The position numbers and the translations under genes were made by a program. Of a stretch of DNA of 64,000 nt, positions 44,901 to 56,695 are shown piece by piece (the first letter of the stretch is position 1; each line of letters opens with the position of its first letter). Under the pieces are notes generated by a model that searched no databases, was not told the origin of the DNA, and saw nothing but the letters and a program-made list of their open reading frames with translations. The DNA is from Akanthomyces muscarius (taxonomy: Eukaryota; Ascomycota; Sordariomycetes; Hypocreales; Cordycipitaceae), in NCBI RefSeq assembly GCF_028009165.1, contig NC_079246.1:1-64000 (forward strand). Direction: 5' to 3'.

Positions 44901-47571
44901 GGTAAAAAGCTATTTTTATACTAAAAAGAGAGATAGGTTTTATTTATAATAATACTAAATAGAGAAATAATAATACTAACTATACTAATATACTTTATTA
45001 TTATTACCTAAATATAATTTCCTTATTATATTTTCTAACCTTTTTAATATCTTTTTATATTTATAATAACTATTTTAAATAATATTTAGTTTATTATAAA
45101 ACCTATCTTATTAAAGTTTTAAATCTCTCCCTTTTATATATTATATTTTATAATAATATTTTCTATAAGTTAAAACTAGTCTTAATATTACTTTAAATCT
45201 TTATATTAAACTCTTTAATAATTAGTTTAATATAATAAATATATAATAAGTTTTAAGTATTACCTAATAAAGTTTATAAACTAATATTTTCTAATTAGAA
45301 TATTATATTTAAGCTCTAATAGATAGTTAGTTATAACTTTTATATTATATAAATAAAATAGTTAAGATTATATATCTAAATTAAGGATATATTAAATAAA
45401 AAGATCTTTTTTATTTATTTATTAATTTTTAAGAGTATATTATTATATTAGCTTAATTTAGTTATTCTTATTAATAATATATTAATATAGTTTATAAGTA
45501 AGTAGACTATTTAAATAAGTAAACTATTTTATATTATTTTTTAATTAACTATATTTAAACTCTATTAACTTAATAGGATAAAATAGTTTTAACTTTAAAT
45601 AAAAAAGATATTATTAATACCCTTAAAGCTTTAAAAAAGACTTTATACTATTACTTTAAAGTATAACTTATATCTATAATATATTATAAATAATACTAAT
45701 ATATTATAAATAAGAATAACTAAACTAAATTAATATAATAATATACTTTTAAAAATTAATAAATAAAAAAGAAGATCTTTTTATTTAGTATATTTTTAAT
45801 TTAACTATATAATCTTAGTTATCTTACTTATATAATATAAAAGTTATAATTAACTACCTACTAAAACTTAAATATAATATTTTAGTTAAGAAATACTAGT
45901 TTATAAACTTTATTAAGTAATATTTAGAACTTATTATATATTTATTATATTAAATTAATTATTAAAAAGTCTAATATAAAGATTTAAAGTAATATTAAGA
46001 CTAGTTTTAACTTATAGAAAATACTATTATAAAATATAATATATAAAAAAGGGAGATTTATAACTTTAATAAGATAGACTTTATAATAGACTAGTTAAAT
46101 ATTATTTAAAATAGTTATTATAGGTATAGAAAGATATTAAAAAGGTTAGAAAATATAATAAGGAAATTATATTTAAATAATAATAATAAAGTATATTAAT
46201 ATAATTAATATTATTATTTCTCTATTTATTATTATTATAAATAAAACCTATCTTTCCTTTTAATATAAAAATAGTCTCTTATCTTATAATTAGACTATTT
46301 TTATTACTAAAAATAGATAGACTATAAATAAAAAATACTTAAAATAGTTTAAATATTTTAATTTATATATAAAAACTAAAAGAATTAATAAATATAAGCT
46401 ATTAATTCTTAATAGGTATAAAAGCTATTACTTTATAGATTTTAAGTTATATTATAAGATAAATAATATAATTATATTATATGTACTTACTTATTTATTA
46501 TATATACTCTAACTATTAGATATTACCTATTTTTAGTTATTAATATATATATATAATAATATAATTAATAGTTAAATATATATTAAGATTATTTATATTA
46601 CTAAAAAAGAATTTTTCCTTATAATTTACTTAATATATAAAACTTTTATAACTAAATTAAATATTTTTAGTAGTTTTTAAAGTACTAAGATTTATCTTTT
46701 TAATTTAAAATATATTATTTTATAGTTAAATATAAAGTTATAAACTCTATTACTTCCTAATATTACTAATAATTAAGAACTTCCCTAACTTCTAAAAACC
46801 CCTAATAACCTAATAAAGACTCTATCTTAAATAGAATATATTAAAAAAAGAATAAAGATCTATTAGAGTAGCTTTTTAAGTAAAATTATTATAAATATCT
46901 CTTAATTATTATAGTATATAATAAAAGTAATATAATAAAGAGTATTAATATAAGAATAAATTAATAAGTTAAAAATAATAAATATATAACTTTTTTAGTA
47001 CTAATATATAAAAAGAAAACACTTATAGACTAAAAGATCTCTTACTTTAAAGGCTAGTAAATATTTAGTTATTTAGTTATAAAAAAAAGGTAAAAAAAGA
47101 TATAATAAGTCTAAAAGTCTAGATCTATTAATATAGTTTAAATTATACTATTAGTACTATAATAATTATAATAAAATTAGTTATAATTTTAAAATATAAA
47201 AAAAGGTAATAGAAATTACTTTTTTAGATAATTATAATTAATTTTTATTAATTAGATTTTATTTTAACTTATTAAAATATATTTTTTATTATAAGGTCCT
47301 AAAAGGTAGCCTACTTATTTAGATAGCCTACTTACTTATAAACTATATTAGTATTATTTATAGTATATTATAAATATAAGTTATACTTTAAAGTGATAAT
47401 ATAAGGTCTTTTTTTAAAGCCTTAAAGGTATTAATAATATTTTTTTTATTTAAAGTTAAAACTATTTTATCCTATTAAGTTAATAGAGTTTAAATATAAT
47501 TAATTAAAAAATAATATAAAGTAGCCTACTTATTTAAATAGCTTACTTACTTATAAACTATATTAATTTAG
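41996..47571. mobile_element. Inner nested element with TIRs and internal palindromic repeat blocks
   Basis: The left tip is TATAGTTTATAAGTAAGTAG at about 42,000 and the right tip is the inverse, CTTACTTACTTATAAACTATA, ending about 47,570. Inside: block B in direct copies (41,996-42,787 and 42,788-43,565) and inverted (about 46,555-47,345); block C in direct copies (about 43,565-44,395 and 44,628-45,485) and inverted (about 45,705-46,555); a 225-bp block D at about 44,395-44,628 and 47,345-47,570, inverted at 45,488-45,705. The blocks end in the same tip motif, so several related elements inserted into one another. All are non-coding and RIP-like. Confidence 0.7.
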
Positions 47572-49834
47572 TTATATATATTATATTACTAACTATATAT
47601 TTTAACCTTTATTTTATAATAAATATAAGTTTATCTTTTATCTTTTATTTAACTATTTATATCTATTTACTTTTTTAAATCTCCTATATTTTATATAAAA
47701 AAGGATTTTTTAATTTATAGCTTTATTTTTCTAGCCTATTAGTACTTACTAATTAGCTTATTTATAACTTTAAAGCTTTATATTTAAGTATATAAAAATA
47801 TAATTTTATATATAATAATTATTATACCTTTTTTAAAACTATTAAATATATTAAGACTTTTAGTTAAAAAGTTATTTAGATAATTAGTAATTTATTTTTT
47901 TAAAATTAAAGACTATAAAACTACTTTATTTATTATATTTAGTATTTAAAAGACCTAAAATCTAGCTAATCTTAAATATAAGTTTAAAAGACTTAATATT
48001 ATAAACTTAAATTTTAAGATAAAAATAACCTTTTTAGGATTAAAAAGGGTAATTTTAGTACTTTAAAAACTACCTTAAATATTTTCTTTTATAATAGACT
48101 TATTAAAAGTATTAAAAAATATAAAAAAGAAATCTTTTTTAATAATATATATAATATTAGCTTTTATAAGATCTTTAATTTATTACTTATAAGTCTTTTT
48201 TAGTAAATTAAAATAGTTAATATTTAAAGATTAGAGTATATAAGAAGAATATATAGGTATATAGAGAGTAATAATATTTTCTTTTAGTAAAAAAGCTTAA
48301 AAGTAGTTAAGTAATAACTTTTATAACTATCTAAAATTAAAAGGTAATAACTACCCTCTTTTTAATCTTTTATATATTTATTAAAATACTTAATCTAATC
48401 TATATTAATTTTATTTATTATTTAGCTATTTAAACTTATATTAATATACTAATCTAAAAGTAGGTATTTATTTTTATACTAAAATCTAAAGTATTTTTAA
48501 CTCTTTATTATTATATATAATAGTACTATTAAGCTTTAAGAATTTACTATTTAAATTATAATAACTTATTTCTTATTATAAAACTATATTATTTTTACTT
48601 TTTTAATTTAATTAAAACTTATAATAACTATTTTTATTATAATAAAACCTATTAAAAATCTAATCTTATTAAAGTTTTAAATATTAGACTTTATAATATT
48701 ATATTTTATAATTATATTCTTTAAAAGTATAAACTAACTATAAATAATAGTTAAATCTTTATATTTAGCCCTTTAATAATTATATTTTTATTAAAAATAT
48801 ATAATAAACTTTAATTATTATTATATAAGATATTTTACTTAATATACTCTAATATATTTAATATTATACTTAATAAATAGTTAATTTATTATATCTTTTA
48901 TATTTATATACTAAAAGAGAAGTTTTTATAAATTTAGTTAAAAAATATATTTTATTATAACTCTCTTTTTTAAATTAATAAGTTTTTTAAATTAAATATA
49001 GAGTTATATTATATAACTTAACTATTATATTAATTATAAATAGTTATTTAAGGTATATTATAGATTAATATAGTCTTTTTATAATTTAATTTTAAGTCTT
49101 TTTTAAGAGCTTAAAAGGTAAAAATAATACCTACCTTTTTTAAAAGGATTTCTATAAATTATTATTAAATAATAAAAGTATTATAATAAAAGGTATTAAA
49201 AACTAAATAGAGTGGGCGACTCGCTTATCTTAACGACTTATATATTAACTATATTATTAGGTAAAAAACCTTATATAATAATAATTAAAACTTATTATAT
49301 ATTTTTAATAAAGATATAATTATTAGAGAGCTAAATATAAAGATCTAATTATTATTTATAGTTAGTTAATACTCTTAGAGAATATAATTATAAAATATAA
49401 TATTATAAAGTCTAATATTTATAACTTTAATAAGACTAGATTTCTAATAAGCTTTATTATAATAGGAATAGTTATTATAAGCTCTAAGTAGGTTAGAAAA
49501 GAAAAAGTAGTATAGCTTAGTAATAGGGAATAGGTTATTATAGTTTAGTAAATTTATAGGGAAGTGTTGTTAATATTAGGATTTTCTTCTAGGAGGGTGG
49601 TTTCTTTAATAACTAGTAATTTTAGTACTATTACCTAATCTAATCTAATATCTCTATAGTAGCAGCTAGGAGTACTACCTCACTAAGAGTATATTCCTAA
49701 CTTATTATCTATAAAAATTAAAGAATATTCTATATATTATAGTTCTAAAAGCTATTTATATAGTTATATTATAATAAGTTATACAAGATATTATTTAGTT
49801 ACTCCTATAATCCTTTATATTTCTAACTCTAAGC

Positions 49835-50869
49835 CTATATAAGCCCGCATAGAAGGGTTTTCCACTGTGCCTTTTTCTTTTGTCTGGTAGATCGATGAGC
49901 CTTGAGATTAATACCATCGTCTTCAGCGTTCGTATCCGTATGTCGGCCTGGAGTAGAAACGTCCTTGTACGTAGCGATAGCGGACAGATCGAGTGCGAAA
50001 TCGCCATCCTGCTCGTCGAAAAAACTGCGACAAAGCAATGTCGTTAGTAAAAGCATTCCGGATAGAATCATGTTCACATTTATCAAGCCCGCTTCTTCAA
50101 CTACCAATTTAACATTCGCGTTAATACATACCTCCTCATCATTAGTCCCAAGCGTTTGATGTTACCACGGTCTAGCGGCTTAGCATCCGGCTTATCTCGG
50201 CCACGATACGTCGCCTTAAACACCTTCCATGGCAGCTTGATTTCGCCCGGCTGCTCTGCAGCAAACTCAGCCTCCCAACTGATGGAGCTTGTTTCCCTGC
50301 CGTCCATACGCGGCGACAGAAGCTCGTCTTTGAGCGTCAGAACATAGCGCTTGCCATCAGGCTTATGCTGTCCCGCGACGATGATAAGGATGCCTTCATA
50401 GCTGGATAGATCGAGCGTCAGCTCGCCGCGGCTATGCTGGGAGGCAAAACCTGCGCCACCGAGTGTAGAGGTATCAAGATGGCCGTTGAAGCTTGCGTGG
50501 GTCTTGTCGGCATCAGAGACTGAGAGATACGACTGGCTTGAACCACCACGGACGCGGTCATCGGACGTTGTCCAGAGTGCGGAATCCCATGTCCTAATAA
50601 GGAAAACACCGCGTGGGCAGTAAATTAGCTATCAAGCCTCCTTATTTGATCTGTTTCCAAGCATAATATGGCTGAGACGTTTGCGGGAAGATGCTGGGAT
50701 TGGTGCAACAAAATACCATTTTACAAGGCATGGTGGCCTGCGGAAGTGGTGGTGTGCGAAGTATTGGCTTGATTCACCCGACGGACTTGACATACTGGTT
50801 GCCTCCATAGAGGTAGTGAATATCGAGAGGCACAGTTACTCTGCGCTGGGCAGATTGATGTGATGGCAT
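49835..50869 (-). CDS. CIA30-family protein (NADH:ubiquinone oxidoreductase intermediate-associated 30-like)
   Basis: Three-exon model: 50869-50796, 50593-50132, 50024-49835; 241 aa. Donors are GTATGT (both) and phases agree (2, 2). The first exon gives HYLYGGNQ and joins to TWDSALWTTSDDRVRGGSSQSYL, the hallmark start of the CIA30 (NDUFAF1) fold. DTSTLGGAGFASQ, LILIVAG-type and KLPWKVFKATYRGR segments follow, also as expected of the family. Family members include a mitochondrial complex I assembly factor, but many fungi carry short cytosolic paralogues of about 230-270 aa; this one lacks an obvious mitochondrial presequence and more likely belongs to the paralogues. The C-terminal tail is basic (STRQKKKAQWK). 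It borders the AT-rich block. Confidence 0.82.
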
Positions 50870-52570
50870 CTTCTTCCAGCCGATGCAAAAGTTGTGATTT
50901 GTTGTAGGTGTAGAGTTGAAGCTGATTTCATCTGATCTGCTGAGGATCCACTCTATAAGTACCTAGAGCAAGCTACTGAATACCCGCTTGACCGATTGCT
51001 TGTAATGTAGCTGACATTATATTATTTTTATTGCTTTTTGCAGATTTCCACGGAGCGCTTTTATTGCATCCAAGTAAATGCACTTGCTAGTGACCTTGCA
51101 TAGCTTTTGCTTTCAATTGCAGTGGCGGGCTCACTTGTGACCCTCCGCCAATGACGTAAGGGCGTCCCGGCTTCCCCTACTGTCAGTCGGGGCTTGCCCA
51201 CAGCGACAGTAATAGCGCTCGCTTGACAGGTACAGGCAGCTGTGCGCGGCCAGTGACCGACCGAGTGGGAGCGCCCAGCTGCCTTATCCCTTACCCAAGT
51301 CCTCGGTTTTCCCATCCATGCAATAAGTCAAACTTCTTCAACTTGTCCCACCCAAGTTTGTTGTCTGATGCTCTTCTAACGTAGGCTATAAGGTATTCAG
51401 ACTCAAAACTCTCCCACTGTGCCACATGTTTCTTCACAATCCCAGCTGCAGGGTCAATGTGTCAGATAGCGGCTAGCACGAAGGAAGTGATAAGAGAGAT
51501 CGCAGATAGATATATTAACTACAATAGTATGACTCTGTTGTTCACTGAAGAGGGAACCTTCCACTCTGTGCTCTCGCAGAGACTGCGCACTCTTATAGCG
51601 GCGGCTTCCTCACACGTGACACGGTTTGTGCCGTGACGCAATGTAGCCAACGACATAATCTTCCAAACCATACGTGAGATCATGCTTTGATTTGCTGATA
51701 ACAGTCTTTGCTGATCGTAGTCTCTGTGAGCATGAGTTTTCAGGGACTTTTGGGGCGTGTCTGCATTCATGAAACGGTGGAAAAGTTGGCGACGGGTCTG
51801 CGACGGACTGCTCTGCGATTTCTTTTGAATAAGGTATTGTCTCGGTTGTAACGAGAGAGCGGTGTCTCCTCTCTTTTTGAGACCGAAGCTTCTTGACCGG
51901 GTGATACTTCAGACATACACTGGCTCGTATGCAATATCTATCGGCAATAGACGATTGAGTCTTGTAGCATAGTTTCGGGTGCGCTACAGTTTCTATAGGT
52001 GAAGTGGTTGATGGAGTTGAGACACTTGCGCAGAAAATGATGCGTATCTGTTACTTGGTCCGGAACGTGGCCAGTCCTATTAGTATACTGAACAAGATAC
52101 AGCGAGGATCACTCCTACGATTAAAAGATGTTTAAGGAAATGTGTTGCTTATTTATTGCGGCTACTAATTATCTAGAAGCCCTTGCTAGTAATTGAGCTG
52201 CGAGAGGGAGAATACGCTAGATCGGAAGCGTCAATGGTTCATAATTGTTCATCTATAGTTGTGGATAGAAAGAGCACTACCGAACTGCAAAAGGATCTAA
52301 AATAGGGGATACCGCCATGAAGCGACTAGAGCGACGTCTTGCTGCTGGTTAAGTCGGGCGGTGATTGGTCAGTCGCCATAGCTTTAATGGAGGGCTTCTG
52401 CTGCCAAATCGGGTTTCGCCGCGAGGTTGGACACTTGAAACAGTATTAAAAGGGCCAAGAGCTAACGGTGACCGTATTGGAACGAGAGCTTAGATGAACT
52501 CATCCGACAACTCATTCACGCCATGGCCTATACTGACAGTTAGCTGAAGTGTTCTACTTTCCTCTTACGG
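50870..52570. other. Intergenic, no gene supported
   Basis: About 1.7 kb between two genes read leftwards: promoter of the CIA30-like gene near 50,870 and downstream sequence of the Myb gene. Short frames at 51061-51315 and 51519-51770 have no domain, signal or splice support. No repeat or RNA gene recognised. Confidence 0.45.
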
Positions 52571-53695
52571 CTAGGGGTGCATACAATAGCATAGCGCGAA
52601 CGCTTGCGTTTGCGGTGTAAATGGGTCCGTCATTAGACTGAGTAGGTCAGCATCGGCTTCAAGTGGCATTCTTGGGTCAATGGGAAGAGATTGGCACTCT
52701 TCATAAGTTGAAACCCCCATATCGCTTTTCCATAACTGTGAGAAGGCTGAGCCATCCGCGACAGCACCGTGGCAGCCGTCATTGCTTGCTTCCGAGAAGC
52801 TTGCCCAACCTGCCCCGAGTTCCGTATCAGCCGCTGCCACGCTTCCCATCGTGGAAGTGCCGCTTGCCATGTCATCTATATAACCACGCATTGCATCAGA
52901 GCCCCGTCGTCCGTGCAGATCAGACTCCGGTTCTGCTTGGCGTTCCCCATCTTGGTAGAGAGGCGTTGCAGGACTGAATGAGGTTTCTGTCAGATCTTCT
53001 TTTAATGTTTCAGATAATGGCAGTCTATCAAATTTGGATCTCGCCGGTGATACCCGCCTTTTGCGCTTATTTTCCTGCTTATTGCGCAACCTCGAGTATC
53101 GGTTTTTGAGGGCTAGTGTTGTTCTTCTTGGCACATGCAAGGCCGATATTGCAGTCCAATTCGTCCCGTGTGAAAGTGTTTCGTAGAGAAGCTGATCGTC
53201 CTAATTGATGTGTGAGACTTCACGGTTTCTTTTTGCAGTTGGTCGCTTTTTTGTTCTTTCTAGTTGCTCTTACCTCCAATATTGTCCAATTGCAGTGGTT
53301 AATTTCCGGGTCAAGGACTTGTGTCCAGTGGCTAGAGCACTGGTCAGACGTTCTCGAGTCAACGTGTTGCGCGACGACGCGCCAGTTGGTGCCAATCTCT
53401 TTGACCGCTTGTATTAATTTTGCGTCCTCATTTTCGGACCATAGGCCCTTAGCTGTGCTGTTTGCCAGACTATTCCACCAGCGTCGGCGGCAGTCCTTAT
53501 TGGAGCGACCTGGGATACTCTTTGCCAGCTCGCGCCACAGCAGAGGCCTCGATTCACTGAGTGCTGGACAGTGTTAATATCTGCTCCTTTGAATTGTGGC
53601 CAAATTCTCGAATGAATAGATCACATACCCACACTGACAACGTTGCGCAGAAGCGTATCCTCAGCGGGATTCCACTTTCTTCGTGCGCGACCCAT
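52571..53695 (-). CDS. Three-repeat Myb/SANT DNA-binding protein
   Basis: Three-exon model: 53695-53629, 53563-53274, 53200-52571; 328 aa. Donors are GTATGT and GTAAGA; phases 1 and 0 agree. Three consecutive Myb repeats are rebuilt only when spliced: R1 with RRKWNPAEDTLL...LWRELAKSIPGRSNKDCRRRW (about 5-55), R2 with KGLWSENEDAKL...NWRVVAQHVDSRTSDQCSSHW (about 58-105), R3 with CNWTILEDDQLL...NWTAISALHVPRRTTLALKNRY (about 110-155). The regularly spaced tryptophans are present. A basic patch (KQENKRKRR) may be the nuclear signal. The C-terminal half is acidic and Ser/Ala-rich, fitting an activation region. Likely a transcription factor; targets unknown. It lies upstream of, and in the same orientation as, the CIA30-like gene. 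Confidence 0.85.
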
Positions 53696-55089
53696 ATCAT
53701 ACGTATGATACTAAAAGACTTCCAGTGTAAAATCCTCTATAGGCGCCACGAAATATCAATTTCGTGGAATTACACTCGAAGGTAATTTTTCAAAAATCAA
53801 TCGGGTTCTTTTTACAGGACCATGTTGTCATTGAGATGCAGCCAGCTTTTGTGTTGGAAAGACACGGACCAAACATCTCCGGTCTGACACTTGAGGTGGT
53901 GGATGGCTTTTCAGCTGGCGGGGCTGCGCTCCTAGACGAGTGGCGGATGAATTGCGATCAATTTGAATGCAAGTCATCGAGAATGGCCTTTTACGCTCTG
54001 CATGGTCAAATCTAGCCCGAAAGTCGACACCGGCAGCAATTTATTATTGACGGCTGGTAGAATATAATTATATATAGTGGTGCTCCATGGCGTGTGGTGA
54101 TACGTGCCACAAGCGCAATGACTATCATACCACTAGTATCTTTGCGTGAGCCAGCTCTGTATCTGCTTTCTGCTCAGCCGTCACAATATTCGTTCGGAAG
54201 CACATTTTCCCATCTCAGTCGCATTAGCCCAATAGGCTTGCTGCTTCCGAACGGTCGGATTTCGGCACCTGCTGAGTACACGGCTGAGCCTACACCTCAA
54301 CTACTTTAACAGCATATCGGTTCATCCACCCTCGTGTGCCTCAAGCCAAATGGAGTTCGCGTTATCTTTGTTTTGGCAGCGCTGCCATTGGCTCCGGCGG
54401 GAAGCGGGCGTTACCAGTACGATGAATCGACGGCACGATTTTCTGGCGGCGCCACTGACGTCTTATGCGGCCAGTGGTATTCCGTAGATTGCTAGAATTT
54501 AGGTCACGGTGGTGGAACGTTCGTTATTGGTCGGCCACTATTGCGCTACACCGCGCTGAGTCTATTTAAACAGGCGCCCTTCGCAATCCTTCAGCATTGG
54601 ATACCTTGTTTTCATTTCTTTGACGTCATTTCTGCGGCTGCACTCCCGGCTTTGATAGGTGTGGTTTGGTGTTCATTAGCGAAACACAAAAGTGCGACAT
54701 ATGAGTGCAATACAGGGGAGCTATATAGTTGCGACCGCTGCTAGCCACGATCCTTGGCTTATGCGCCGGTCCTGTAACCACTTCCAACCTAGCTGTATGC
54801 GAGTAGAGTATGCCTACAACGCGCGTCGAACGGGATTGAGGGCCTAGTTGAGATCCTGGTGGAGACCGGCAGTCGCTTTCAGATCTCCAAGAAAGGGCTG
54901 TGACCGCCATCAGAAAAATGAGCGCATCCCTGAACTTTATGCAGAGACAATGTGAGAGCATCGTAAGTCGCTTCGGAATAAAATTGGTTATATACCTTTC
55001 GTAGCTATCAGAGGAAGTTTCATGTTGCCCGGGGGGTGCTTTGTGCCCGTGAGATGCCAGGCAAACTAGAAGCTACCGCCTTGACTGCG
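53696..55089. other. Intergenic with a spaced inverted repeat
   Basis: About 1.4 kb between the Myb gene start and the 3' end of the MFS gene. The Myb promoter must lie here. Open frames at 53764-54015, 54094-54309 and 54626-54961 have no supporting features. The only structure I see is the inverted repeat at 54,191-54,253, listed separately. Confidence 0.5.
54191..54253. repeat. 12-bp perfect inverted repeat
   Basis: CGTTCGGAAGCA (54,191-54,202) and TGCTTCCGAACG (54,242-54,253) are exact reverse complements separated by 39 bp. It lies about 500 bp upstream of the Myb start. It may be a regulatory palindrome pair, a hairpin or chance. Confidence 0.55.
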
Positions 55090-56695
55090 CTACTCTTGTA
55101 CAGCATGTCGTCTAAACAAAAACACAATGCATGTTACCATGCCTAACCCAGCTAGGCCGATGCCGGTATACAAGCCCGAGCGAAAGCCGTTCAACCGATC
55201 GTCTAGCGAATCGGATGGCCCGCGTACATTGACCTCGACGGTTCCTGCAATGCCAACTCCCAATGCAATGCCGTAGTTGACCACCGTATTAACCAAGCTA
55301 GCCCCGATACCTTGGTGCTCTTTTGTGACAGCATTCGATAGAGTTAGTGTTGCAGCAGGGAAGCTCATGTCCATGCCAAAGGGCATTATAAGCATAGAGA
55401 CAAATATCTGGCCCCAGTAAATCTGATTGACGGGTGCGAATGCTGTCAGAATGATGCCAGTTGTAAACGCCGTCAGTGCCAGCATCATGACAAATGGCGG
55501 GCGGACCTGCAGAGGGCCTAGCAGTTTGCCGGTGAAGAAGGCTGCGACTCCTCCTGCGCAAATAGCGGGTGCAAAGTATACTGATGCAAGCACTGGCGGT
55601 AGTCCGCGAACATCTTCAAGTATTTGAACCAGATACAAAGTCCAAATACCAAAGGTAGCCCAGCCACAGACAAGTGCAGCGAGAACGAAGCATATGTCGG
55701 GCTTGAAGGCATCGAATGGGAGCAGAGGGTGCTGGCTCATCTTGAGCTCCATGTATGCAAACACTCCAAAGAGCAGTAAACCAAGAATAAGCGGTACGAG
55801 GATTGTCGGTGTGCCCCAACCACTGATTGGCGCCTGAGTCCATGCAAAGTTGAAGAGGACCAGAGCAACGACGCCGACAACGGCGGCAGGCGCATCCAGA
55901 GTGACAATCCATCCTTGCAATGAGCGTGGCTGTTCCTTTCGCTGAGGAGGCTGGGGGATGATGAAGTATGCGGCCACGGATAGCAATGCGAGCCAAATAG
56001 ACATGGCCCAAAGAGCCCACGGCCACCAAGCCATGGCAAAAAGGGAAGCAAAGACGGCACCGCACACACCGCCAATAGGCGCTACTGCACCAAAACATGC
56101 AAATACCATTGCCTTGCGGTGGCCAGGTGGGTATGCCGACCCGAAGATTGCCAGAGCGTTTGGCAAGCACAGCGCGGGCCCAATCCCCTGAATGACACGT
56201 GAGAAAACTGCGAGCGTAAAGTTGGAGTAGACGCTGAGCCCCGATATTAGTGACCAAAGCGAGAACCACGCGAATCCAATGATGAGCATCTTTTTGTAGC
56301 CGAAGATGTCGCCAAGTCGTCCCGATATCAGAATGAATGTGCCGACCGTTAAGGAGTATCCAGCAACAAGCCATGCTAACTGTGCCGGGTCTGTAACGCC
56401 GAAGCTATGGCCGATTTTTCGCAAGAGGACCAAAGTGCCCATGTAGGCAGCCTCTGTAGGGCAGACGCAATTAGCGATAATCACAGGCAATACTAGTAAG
56501 CTGGTTCGACTTACGGGTGCAGAATTGGGCCATGCAGACGACCGCGACGAAGAGCGCCTCTCTCGGCTTGGACATGGACGAGGAGATCCATACCGAGTCG
56601 GCAATTGAAGGCTCCTTTACCGCCGAGTTATCGCTGGAGGCATTCCGCTGGTCGCGCTCCGACACAGGGAGAGCGAAGCAGTCTTTGTCTGGCAT
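55090..56695 (-). CDS. MFS transporter, DHA2 (14-TM drug:H+ antiporter) type
   Basis: Two exons: 56695-56515 and 56453-55090, 514 aa. The donor is GTAAGT and the acceptor CTACAG, phase 1. A polar cytoplasmic N terminus (about 45 residues) precedes a first helix ending ...VVCMAQFCTQAAYM across the splice. Motif A is clear (GRLGDIFGYKK, about 105). RVIQGIGPALCLPNALAIF is the conserved segment of helices 4-5. Around 14 hydrophobic segments follow, with the DHA2-like middle loop and a late GLYTGIGLAGLGMV helix. Closest in character to the Atr1-like fungal group of exporters. Likely exports a small molecule using the proton gradient at the plasma membrane; substrate unknown. It is divergent from the hydroxylase gene, with which it may share control. 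Confidence 0.88.

Larger units (their letters stand above)
41008..49256. mobile_element. Outer terminal-inverted-repeat element, about 8.2 kb, with nested insertions
   Basis: The left end reads TAATATAGTTAATAAGTGAG and the right end is its reverse complement (TATTAACTATATTA at 49,243-49,256). The arms stay alignable inward for several hundred bases: left 41,008-41,276 plus 41,699-41,830, right about 48,850-49,256. Within each tip an AAGT(G/A)AGTC(G/A)CC motif is repeated about 20 bp apart. No transposase frame survives. TIRs this long with internal subrepeats recall Mutator-like or foldback elements, but the superfamily is not established. Confidence 0.75.
40735..49790. other. AT-rich RIP-like block of nested transposons
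   Basis: About 9 kb of extremely AT-rich DNA without any open frame beyond chance. Structure is nonetheless clear: long direct and inverted repeats, described as separate entries, account for most of 41.0-49.3 kb. The edges (40,735-41,007 and 49,257-49,790) are unassigned AT-rich sequence. Composition changes abruptly at both borders. Confidence 0.8.

Noticed and set aside
40735..49790. Nuclear insertion of mitochondrial DNA
   Set aside because: AT content would fit, but no mitochondrial coding, rRNA or tRNA segment is recognisable, and long inverted repeats explain the block better.
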